In this document: piece by piece, positions 17,889-25,132 of the stretch
How positions within the stretch are numbered: the stretch's first letter is position 1
How the letters are laid out: every line of letters begins with the position of its first letter
NCBI GenBank assembly: GCA_034669965.1
Contig: JAXMOK010000001.1
Coordinates: 496,001 to 560,000, forward strand
Direction: 5' to 3'
DNA from: HXMU1420-13 sp034669965
Lineage (GTDB): Bacteria > Bacteroidota > Rhodothermia > Balneolales > Balneolaceae
Length of the DNA: 64,000 nt
The notes under the pieces: generated by a model
The model's database searches: none
What the model was told of the DNA's origin: nothing
Seen by the model: the letters and a program-made list of their open reading frames with translations, nothing else
Made by a program: the position numbers and the translations under genes

Positions 17889-19150
17889 GCGGCTACCTCT
17901 TTGGGTGTTGGCTCCCAATCCCGAACATCCACCTTCCCGGTTACCACCTCCGAAATAAGCGCCTGCCGGCATTCTTTAAGGAGCTCGATTTTTTGGGATT
18001 CTAAATCGATTGATTTACTTATTTCATCATCCTTTTCTTTCATATATGCTATGATTTGCCCCTGTTCATCATATGGTGGAACGGGCATAAAAATTTGACC
18101 AAATTGTGAGAAATACAATCTTAATCTCATATTCATTATGCCATAAGAATATCTTTTTAATTGTACCTGACACATTTTACTCCGGAATAAATAATGATAA
18201 AAGGTACTTTGAGTATCTTTTTTAGGTCTTAAAATATCATAGGCTGGGCTTGTTACCCCATCGTATTTCGAAACACCAATAGCACCCATCCATGCTAAAA
18301 GCTTATTGACTATGATATCTTCTTTTCGAACAATCCAATACCCGTCTGTAGTGGTAGCCTTATTACCTTTTGCTTCCAAATTTTTTCTTGGCTCAACACC
18401 TATGTCAGTATAAATAGATAACAGTTCATATTGATTATTTTCAGGTGCCTTATCAGTAACTAGATCAAAAATGTATTTGGTCTTTTTAACTTCCCAATGC
18501 TCCGGAATCTCGCCAATCCATTCTACGCCGGTGTCTTTCATGGGAACGGTAGGATCGAGGCCTTTGGTCACCGCCTGATTGATGAGCGCTTTTCGTTGTT
18601 CTTTCAGCAGCTCAATCTTACGTTCCTTTTTGGCAATTAACTCATCAATTTTGGAAGTCTTGTCATCCAGAAAAGCCACGATTCGGGTTTGATCAGGGAG
18701 ACTAGGAAGTGCTACAGGGAAATTTTCAAACATGTATCTTCTTAATGAATCTACCGTCGATTTAGCTGAATATCTTAAAACCTCTTTTATAAAATTTTCT
18801 TTTATATAATAGAATAAGTATTTACCGAGTATATCTTTAAAATTACTAAGGACATAAACGCGTTGGTGGGCTTCAAATTTCCCTTCATAATAATGAAAAA
18901 CTTTACAGACACCTACTCCATCTCCAGCAGTTAGAATTGCCTCTCGATCAAATGAAAAAGAATCTATTTTTTCTATTGTATCTGATCTTACAAAAAAAGG
19001 AAAACTTCCAAGAGGATTTTGATCTTGAGTATCCTTCGATCCAGTTTCAATATTAATTAAATATCTCATTCTTATTACATCCCAATGCTCGGGAATCTTG
19101 CCAATCCATTCTACACAGGAGTTTTTCATATTTGGGTAGGGTTTCATCAT
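17885..19150 (-). CDS. hsdS: Type I restriction enzyme, specificity subunit
   Basis: The 421-residue HsdS has two target-recognition domains, each introduced by a nearly identical phrase (VEWIGKIPEHWDV near residue 13 and VEWIGEIPEHWEV near residue 210). The two conserved helical spacers are present (IVAFLDDKTSKIDELIAKKE and a similar one near the C-terminus). The two TRDs imply a bipartite target; the sequence cannot be predicted here. It lies between a small membrane-anchored gene and hsdR, with a 4-bp ATGA overlap with hsdR. TRD regions are visibly A/T-richer than the conserved parts, as is common for exchangeable TRDs. Confidence 0.95.
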   Translation of the reverse strand: MMKPYPNMKNSCVEWIGKIPEHWDVIRMRYLINIETGSKDTQDQNPLGSFPFFVRSDTIEKIDSFSFDREAILTAGDGVGVCKVFHYYEGKFEAHQRVYVLSNFKDILGKYLFYYIKENFIKEVLRYSAKSTVDSLRRYMFENFPVALPSLPDQTRIVAFLDDKTSKIDELIAKKERKIELLKEQRKALINQAVTKGLDPTVPMKDTGVEWIGEIPEHWEVKKTKYIFDLVTDKAPENNQYELLSIYTDIGVEPRKNLEAKGNKATTTDGYWIVRKEDIIVNKLLAWMGAIGVSKYDGVTSPAYDILRPKKDTQSTFYHYLFRSKMCQVQLKRYSYGIMNMRLRLYFSQFGQIFMPVPPYDEQGQIIAYMKEKDDEISKSIDLESQKIELLKECRQALISEVVTGKVDVRDWEPTPKEVAA

Positions 19151-19152
19151 AA

Positions 19153-19650
19153 CTATAATCTTAAACTAAACTCTTCTTTATTGCCCTTATTCGCATCATC
19201 GTCCCAATACAATTCAATGTTCCACACTCGTTCAGTATCCTTAGTCGTAGTTATTCGAATTACTTCAACTGATCCTGAGGCTATCTTTTGAAAAACATCT
19301 GGTATAACAGCCTTATCAAAAATAGCATCGAACTTATTTAAGCTCTTTCCGTTAATTGAGACTTTTACATTTCTTGCATCGCATTTTCCACGATTTACTA
19401 TTCTAAGCTGATCAATATTTGGTTTTGCGGTTCTTTTACTCATAGAAAAGTACATCTCAAAAGAAGCTTTCTTAATCTCTTCATCCGCTTTTCTCTCTTT
19501 TCTTTTTTCCATTGCAAGTGCTTCTTCTTGTAATCGTACACTTTTACGAGAATGATGATAGGTATAAATGGCTGACCAAGTTGCAAGTCCAAATGCAAAA
19601 AAAGCAATTACATCATCCAGAAAATCCTTAAAAAATATTTCCCAAGTCAT
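19153..19650 (-). CDS. Membrane-anchored hypothetical protein within the type I operon
   Basis: A 165-residue protein with one N-terminal membrane segment (about residues 10-30), a charged coiled-coil stretch (about 35-65) and a C-terminal part with beta-rich character (about 75-165). It overlaps the upstream gene by 4 bp and ends 2 bp before hsdS, so it is certainly co-transcribed with the restriction genes. No known family was recognised. Membrane anchoring in a restriction operon is uncommon and could point to an accessory or effector role, but nothing in the sequence fixes this. Confidence 0.65.
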   Translation of the reverse strand: MTWEIFFKDFLDDVIAFFAFGLATWSAIYTYHHSRKSVRLQEEALAMEKRKERKADEEIKKASFEMYFSMSKRTAKPNIDQLRIVNRGKCDARNVKVSINGKSLNKFDAIFDKAVIPDVFQKIASGSVEVIRITTTKDTERVWNIELYWDDDANKGNKEEFSLRL

Positions 19651-20582
19651 TTTATTTCTTCTTTGCGTTCATAAGCCTGTTTAATCAGATGTAAGGGATA
19701 TTCAATGTCATCTTCAGGCTTAATATAAATTCGGTAGTCCCCGTTACCCCAATGTCCCTTTTCACTAATATCCTCACTATGCTCTCTGGAGTCGTCCAAC
19801 TCTCCTTTCTTTAGGTTAATGACTGCGATAATTGATTTATCGTATATGATCAGGTCTACAAAACTTTTAGTGGTTTTAAACTGTATGGTCTGTGCCAGGG
19901 CTTTTAGCTCCACATCATCCCCTAAATCAAGAATCCGCTCTTTTAGTTTATGGTACAGGTCAATGATAGCCTGAGGTCTGTTCTTGCTTTTGTTGAGGTG
20001 GTATAGTTCGTTATACACCTTCACCTGTTTAGAAACCGATTGTATAGCCGACGAACTTTTAGATTGAGAGGTGGTTTCAATGCTTTCAGTAGATTCAGCT
20101 TCATGTTTCAGAAAGCCAACAACACCACCTTTATATCGCTGGATTTCCCACAACTCAAAGGGAACATCTTTAAAGTTAACTGAATACTTCTGATAACTTG
20201 TAAACCGGGGCGATACAAACAGAATACGGGATTGGCTCCAGTCAATGTCATCCCGCTTTAGGTTGCCATCCATATTTTCGTTGTATTCTAGAATAAACTC
20301 AGCCTTGTTGTTCAACATCAGCGAGAGGTAGGTATACCCTTGGTCAATCACCGAAAAGTTCTTGTCCTTTTTGTACTCAATAATTACAAATGCATTGCTT
20401 TCCTTGTCGTAACAAAGGGTATCCAGCCGGAATTTATCGACCGTCAGCTCAGACTTCACAAACTCAAACCCAAACAAGGGCTGGGTATTCTTCTCCACCA
20501 AACTCTGAATGTCTTTTTCTAAAGTAAACGGTTCTGATGTTATTCGTTCGAGTTGCTCCCCGGTTGTTTTAAAGAGTTTCAT
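19647..20582 (-). CDS. PD-(D/E)xK nuclease-like protein with DUF5655-type C-terminus
   Basis: The 311-residue protein has an N-terminal nuclease-like core: FRLDTLCYD followed by FVIIEYKKDKN, i.e. a D...ExK arrangement as in NucS/DUF91-type endonuclease folds. The C-terminal half (about 195-311) resembles the DUF5655 domain often found with it. These proteins commonly neighbour type I restriction genes and have been annotated as predicted transport proteins, which the sequence does not support. It overlaps both neighbours by 4 bp. Whether it cuts DNA is untested; the acidic and lysine residues are in place. Confidence 0.7.
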   Translation of the reverse strand: MKLFKTTGEQLERITSEPFTLEKDIQSLVEKNTQPLFGFEFVKSELTVDKFRLDTLCYDKESNAFVIIEYKKDKNFSVIDQGYTYLSLMLNNKAEFILEYNENMDGNLKRDDIDWSQSRILFVSPRFTSYQKYSVNFKDVPFELWEIQRYKGGVVGFLKHEAESTESIETTSQSKSSSAIQSVSKQVKVYNELYHLNKSKNRPQAIIDLYHKLKERILDLGDDVELKALAQTIQFKTTKSFVDLIIYDKSIIAVINLKKGELDDSREHSEDISEKGHWGNGDYRIYIKPEDDIEYPLHLIKQAYERKEEIK

Positions 20583-21178
20583 GCATTCACCTCTTTGATA
20601 TTAAGTCTCTTTGTATCCAGACTTTTTAACATTTTTCCATAACTAAAAAAAGCCTCGTCCATGGCTTTAGGATTCATTTTGTGTCTATCCCTTATATCTC
20701 TGAACCAATGAATATAATCTTCCTTATAGCATAGATATCGGACTTTGTGGTTCTTTGGAATCTCTTCAATTACTCCTGCTTTATGAAACGTATAAAATCG
20801 GTACACATGCTGATCGAATATTGGAAAATTGAAGGGATCGATGATGTGAAGTAAAAACAGTTTCCAGATATTAGATGTAGTTGATGGCTTAAATACCTGT
20901 TCAAATACATCCCAGGAAAACTGATGTTGCAGGTTTTTCAGAACATCTTTTTTATCCCAAAACCCTTCCACGAGTTTTAATTTCTGAGGAGCAATTTTAT
21001 CACCCATTCCATTCTTCCAGGCAAACAATTCTCTGAAACTTTCCCAATTCTCGAGGACATGATCAATGTTGTCGATATATCGTTGCTCATCGTAATTGTC
21101 ATACGCTTGTCTCCATTTTTCCACAAAACTCTTTGGAGTAACAAATCCTTCGATAGTGATTGAGTGAGAGCTCATCAT
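20579..21178 (-). CDS. Hypothetical protein of the type I operon
   Basis: This 199-residue protein is rich in aromatic residues and appears helical (WRQAYDNYDEQRYIDNIDHVLENW near the start, HIIDPFNFPIFDQHVYRFYTF in the middle). The latter phrase is reminiscent of helix-hairpin-helix glycosylase-like proteins, but no catalytic Lys/Asp pair could be placed with confidence. The stop overlaps the next gene by 4 bp and the start is 19 bp after fic, so it belongs to the restriction operon. No function is assigned. Confidence 0.6.
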   Translation of the reverse strand: MMSSHSITIEGFVTPKSFVEKWRQAYDNYDEQRYIDNIDHVLENWESFRELFAWKNGMGDKIAPQKLKLVEGFWDKKDVLKNLQHQFSWDVFEQVFKPSTTSNIWKLFLLHIIDPFNFPIFDQHVYRFYTFHKAGVIEEIPKNHKVRYLCYKEDYIHWFRDIRDRHKMNPKAMDEAFFSYGKMLKSLDTKRLNIKEVNA

Positions 21179-21197
21179 TTTTGTAGAATCTCCTTCT

Positions 21198-22322
21198 CTA
21201 TCTAAACAGGTTTAGATATCGGTTAAAAATATACACCCAGCCCCGTTTGGCCCCGGTTACTTCATTTAGAATGCCCAGCTTTTCCATTTCCTTAATTAGG
21301 GTATATACACTGGGTTTAGTCAGCCCGGTTATTTGCTTTACATGCTCTGCATTGGTAATCGGATGTTTATAGAGCTCATCTACCACTTTTTGGGCATTTA
21401 CAGAACGACCTCCCAAGGTTTTCAGCTGTTCGCTTACTTCTTTTTGCAGCTGCAAAATCTTATCAAAGGTTTCTATTCCATTTTTTGCGGTTTCAATAAT
21501 TCCGGTAAGAAAAAATTTAAACCATCGGGATATATCGTGTTGGGTACGTACCCGCATCAGGTTGTCGTAATAATCAGTCCGGTGTTTCTCCATATAATCC
21601 GACAAGTACAACACGGGGCGTTTCAGTATCTCTCTTTCCACCAAAAACAGAGTAATCATCAATCTTCCCACTCGTCCGTTACCATCCAGAAAAGGGTGAA
21701 TGGTTTCGAACTGGTAGTGAATAAGTGCGATGCGCAGTAGCTCAGGAAAATGCAGATCGGTATTGTGTGCAAAATTTTCGAGATCGCCCATCAATTCCCC
21801 AATGCTCTGGTGCACCGGCGGCACAAAAGTGGCGTTCTGTATATTCGCTCCGCCAATCCAATTTTGGCTGGTCCTGTAGTCTCCGGGCTGCTTATGCTCC
21901 CCCCGTGCTCCCTGCAGCAAAATCCGGTGTGTTTCTTTAATCAGGCGACTTGAGAATGGCAGCTTTTCAAGATGTTCAATTGCCCTGTTCATAGCTTCCG
22001 TATAATTTCGCACTTCCTGCCAGTCGTCTCTTTTCTCTACAGGAACATCTTCTTCATCCAGCAGGGCTTCTTCAATGTTGGTTTGTGTCCCCTCAATTTT
22101 ACTACTCTGGGTTGCTTCCTTAAACACGTGCATGTTTATAAACAGATCAATATTCGGTATGTATTCGGAATACATATCCAGCCTTCCCAGATGGCGATCT
22201 GCTTTTCCCAGTAACTCCAGCACTTCCATGTCATCAATCACCCATGGCCGGTTCAGAACCTCAGGCTGGAAGCTCTTATAACTACCCTGACTAACATAAT
22301 TTCCAGAGTTAAATTTTTTCAT
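21198..22322 (-). CDS. Fic family protein (AMPylase) with C-terminal winged helix
   Basis: The 374-residue protein carries the complete Fic motif HPFLDGNGRVGR, with catalytic His209. An N-terminal inhibitory motif of the S/T-xxx-E-G type is present at residues 73-78 (SSKIEG), which in class II Fic enzymes holds the active site off. A winged-helix domain occupies the C-terminus (HPITNAEHVKQITGLTKPSVYTLIKEMEKLG). Fic proteins transfer AMP to hydroxyl side chains. The wHTH suggests DNA binding and autoregulation through the TTAACT cluster just upstream. It sits between hsdM and the accessory genes, a frequent type I context. Confidence 0.88.
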   Translation of the reverse strand: MKKFNSGNYVSQGSYKSFQPEVLNRPWVIDDMEVLELLGKADRHLGRLDMYSEYIPNIDLFINMHVFKEATQSSKIEGTQTNIEEALLDEEDVPVEKRDDWQEVRNYTEAMNRAIEHLEKLPFSSRLIKETHRILLQGARGEHKQPGDYRTSQNWIGGANIQNATFVPPVHQSIGELMGDLENFAHNTDLHFPELLRIALIHYQFETIHPFLDGNGRVGRLMITLFLVEREILKRPVLYLSDYMEKHRTDYYDNLMRVRTQHDISRWFKFFLTGIIETAKNGIETFDKILQLQKEVSEQLKTLGGRSVNAQKVVDELYKHPITNAEHVKQITGLTKPSVYTLIKEMEKLGILNEVTGAKRGWVYIFNRYLNLFR

Positions 22323-22345
22323 GCTTATTTTACTATTCTCAAGCC

Positions 22346-22457
22346 TAGTTAAATTTTTCGAGATTAATTTAACTAAGAACTCCTCTTAATTAAAATTTTA
22401 CCCCTTTTTTTAACTAAGCCATGTTCTGAGTTAAATAAGGAGCTGTTTTTTTAACTC
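22346..22457. promoter_or_regulatory. TTTAACT operator cluster between hsdM and fic
   Basis: This gap contains two inverted repeats: TAGTTAAATT (22346-22355) with AATTTAACTA (22366-22375), and GAGTTAAA (22428-22435) with TTTAACTC (22450-22457). A further TTTAACTAAG at 22409-22418 repeats 22368-22377. Five copies of the same half-site in 112 bp indicate a regulator-binding region, most simply for the Fic protein's own winged helix. Confidence 0.55.
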
Positions 22458-22462
22458 CAAAA

Positions 22463-24199
22463 TTAGTGTAAGCCCACATCTTCGATAATATCATGGAACA
22501 GCCCCTCGCTTTCCTTTTCCAGCTCCAATAGATCTCTGGTTATTTCCTCCAACGATCGTAATGGCTGGTATTGGTAGAAATACTTCGTAAAGTTTATTTC
22601 ATACCCTATTTTTTCTTTGCTTTCATCAATCCATGCATCCGGAACATGAGGCAACACTTCCCGCACAAAATATTCCTGAATATCTTCTTTCAAGGGAATG
22701 CGTTCGTAATCTCGAAGTTTAGTATCTGGCTTTTGTTCTCCTTTTTTATTGATAATTGCCTCGCCATTTTCATCGGTCTGTGGTTGCTCTACACAAACTT
22801 TGGTGTAGCCGAAGTCGGTATTGTCAAAAATCTTCACCTCGTCCGATTCTTCAAAAAAGGTGTACAAATCAATGATTTCCTGTTTCTGTGTATCGGTAAT
22901 AAAATTCCGTTTATTCCCCAGGCTCTTACGCATTTTACTGAAATGTTTGGTGGCATCCACCAACTGTACCTTGCCTTTGCGCTTTTCGGGTTTACGATTG
23001 GTGACAAGCCAGATGTAGGTACTGATGCCTGTGTTAAAGAACATTTGATCCGGCATAGCGATAATGGCTTCCAGCCAGTCGTTTTCAATAATCCAGCGAC
23101 GGATTTCACTTTCGCCGGAACCGGCATCGCCAGTAAACAAAGGCGAACCATTAAAAATCACTGCAATACGACTCCCCTGATTTTCCATCTTCGAAATCAT
23201 ATGTTGTAGAAACAACAACGAACCATCACTTACCCGTGGGGTACCGGCATGAAAGCGTCCATTCGGATCATTAGCTTCGTTCTTAATGAACTTCGACTCT
23301 TTCTTCCAACTAACCCCATATGGTGGATTAGAAAGCATAAAGTTAAATCGGTGTCCATTAAAACGATCATCTGAAAATGACGAACTGGGTCCTTCAATGC
23401 CTCCGTTAGTTTCTCCGGTAATTAGAAAATCGGATTTGGCAATGGCATAGGTCTGATCGTTTAATTCCTGACCAAAGAGGTTAATGCTCATGTCAGGGTT
23501 AATACCTAGCATTTTCTTCTTGGCTACCGTTAGCATCCCACCGGTTCCACACGCCGGATCGTACACACTGCGAACAAGACCTTTCCCTTGTAAATCTTCA
23601 TGATGTTCGGCTAATAAAAGCTCTACCATTAATTCCACTACTTCGCGAGGGGTATAATGTTCTCCGGCAGTTTCGTTACTCATTTCCGAGAACCGACGAA
23701 GCAGCTCCTCGAAAATCTGCCCCATTTCATGATTACTTACCAAATCGGGATGGAAATCCACTTCGGTCATCTTATCTACCATTTGGAAAAGCAGATCGTT
23801 ATCCGAGAGCTTTTTAATGATGGGATCGAGCTTAAAGTTCTCGATAATCTTTCTCACATTCTCTGAGAATCCAATCAAATACGCATTGAAATTTAAATCA
23901 ATGTTATTGGCGTCTTCAGTTAATCGGACCAGATCAAAATCGGAGGTGTTATAAAAGCCTTTGTCCGAAACATTCATGAGCACCTTTTCCAAACGATCCT
24001 CATCAAGCTTCTCTTTCATGTCGTTGTAGGCGTCCTGCACCTTTTTCCGGGTTTCTTCACCAAGTACGCAGTCTAAACGGCGTAATACAACAAATGGTAA
24101 GGTGATATCACCGTATTCGTGTGATTTAAAGGTACCCCGTAAAATGTCATCGGCTACCTGCCAGATGAACGATGCTTTTTCCTGGAAGTTGGTGGTCAT
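22463..24199 (-). CDS. hsdM: Type I restriction enzyme, M subunit (N6-adenine methyltransferase)
   Basis: A 578-residue HsdM with the N-terminal helical domain (FIWQVADDILRGTFKSHEYGD), SAM-binding motif I DPACGTGGMLT and catalytic motif IV NPPY in MLSNPPYGVSW. The length and motif order are those of a functional modification subunit. With two HsdM and one HsdS it methylates adenine at hemimethylated sites. The start lies 3 bp after the receiver-domain gene upstream, which is unusually tight and ties the signalling pair to the restriction operon. Downstream is the 140-bp operator gap before fic. Confidence 0.95.
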   Translation of the reverse strand: MTTNFQEKASFIWQVADDILRGTFKSHEYGDITLPFVVLRRLDCVLGEETRKKVQDAYNDMKEKLDEDRLEKVLMNVSDKGFYNTSDFDLVRLTEDANNIDLNFNAYLIGFSENVRKIIENFKLDPIIKKLSDNDLLFQMVDKMTEVDFHPDLVSNHEMGQIFEELLRRFSEMSNETAGEHYTPREVVELMVELLLAEHHEDLQGKGLVRSVYDPACGTGGMLTVAKKKMLGINPDMSINLFGQELNDQTYAIAKSDFLITGETNGGIEGPSSSFSDDRFNGHRFNFMLSNPPYGVSWKKESKFIKNEANDPNGRFHAGTPRVSDGSLLFLQHMISKMENQGSRIAVIFNGSPLFTGDAGSGESEIRRWIIENDWLEAIIAMPDQMFFNTGISTYIWLVTNRKPEKRKGKVQLVDATKHFSKMRKSLGNKRNFITDTQKQEIIDLYTFFEESDEVKIFDNTDFGYTKVCVEQPQTDENGEAIINKKGEQKPDTKLRDYERIPLKEDIQEYFVREVLPHVPDAWIDESKEKIGYEINFTKYFYQYQPLRSLEEITRDLLELEKESEGLFHDIIEDVGLH

Positions 24200-24202
24200 T
24201 GA

Positions 24203-25132
24203 TTAGTTATACTCTTTAATAAAGTTTTTGTACCAAAGTAATAATTCAAGCAAAGCAAAAACAATACTTTTATATGCATAGTGATGAACATTTTCGGGAT
24301 AGTCATGAGAACCTTCCTGAGTAATATCCACCAACATCTTAGTAACCTTTGCTATATGAGACGGCCAAACGGCCTCATCACGGGCAGGAATTACAATATC
24401 CTCCCCTTGCTTCACATCAAATCCTGATAAATAAAACCAGGACCAGCTAATGCTTAGGTTATCGTTGTTATTGTATAAAGCTTCTGGAACTAAATCCTGC
24501 TTTTTGTTTTTTGTTAATGCCTGATCATGCATTTCATTAATTAATGCTTCATACATTTTTCGAAGCGGAGTAAATGCATCATCATCATTATATTTAGCCT
24601 TATTTTTCAATTTCCGAAGAATTTCAACCAAGTCTTCTTCCTTATCTTCCGGCAACAAGTCTTCTTCAAATAGCTCGAAAATATCTTCGTATTCACTTTT
24701 AATTTGATAGTTTTCATTGTCAGATACTTGTTCTTTGAGGTAGTCGAACATTTCTTTATAGCTACTGCCTTTCTTAAACACCTTAATATCCGAAAGCAAT
24801 GAATCTTTGGTCAGATCTTCTAAATAACCTGTCAAAACACAATATGGGATACGTTTTTCCTCCTTGTAAAGGAGTTTTGTTAGTTCAGCAACTGTTTCCT
24901 TTAATGCTGAAATATCCTTTTTCTTTGAGGAGTCTGGTTTAGAATGAAAGAAGCCATCCAGTATAATTGCATCAATATCATTCTTATGCTTTTTGATGTA
25001 ATCTTTCCCTTCTTGTGCATTACTGATTGCTTTTTTTATGATTACTCGGTTTGATTTTGCAACCAGCTGGAAACTGTCTAATAGCTCATCAACTTCATCA
25101 TCAAGTAAAAGCACTTTAATTGGTCTACTCAT
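24203..25132 (-). CDS. Response-regulator-like protein: receiver domain plus helical output domain
   Basis: Residues 1-120 form a receiver domain with the acidic pocket Asp11/Asp12/Glu13 (LLLDDEVDE), phosphoacceptor Asp59 (AIILDGFF), Thr in YCVLTGY and Lys in KVFKKGSS, so phosphorylation is plausible. The rest (about 130-309) is helical and acidic, ending in a segment (ITQEGSHDYPENV, then FALLELLLWYKNF) that resembles HEPN/DUF4145-type domains but lacks a clear R-x4-6-H motif. It has no DNA-binding domain. It overlaps the kinase gene by 8 bp and ends 3 bp before hsdM, so it should be the kinase's partner and act in the restriction operon. Confidence 0.75.
   Translation of the reverse strand: MSRPIKVLLLDDEVDELLDSFQLVAKSNRVIIKKAISNAQEGKDYIKKHKNDIDAIILDGFFHSKPDSSKKKDISALKETVAELTKLLYKEEKRIPYCVLTGYLEDLTKDSLLSDIKVFKKGSSYKEMFDYLKEQVSDNENYQIKSEYEDIFELFEEDLLPEDKEEDLVEILRKLKNKAKYNDDDAFTPLRKMYEALINEMHDQALTKNKKQDLVPEALYNNNDNLSISWSWFYLSGFDVKQGEDIVIPARDEAVWPSHIAKVTKMLVDITQEGSHDYPENVHHYAYKSIVFALLELLLWYKNFIKEYN

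Noticed and set aside
24203..25132. A canonical HEPN ribonuclease in the kinase partner
   Set aside because: The helical C-terminus is suggestive, but no R-x4-6-H motif is present; only a HEPN-like fold is suggested, at low confidence.
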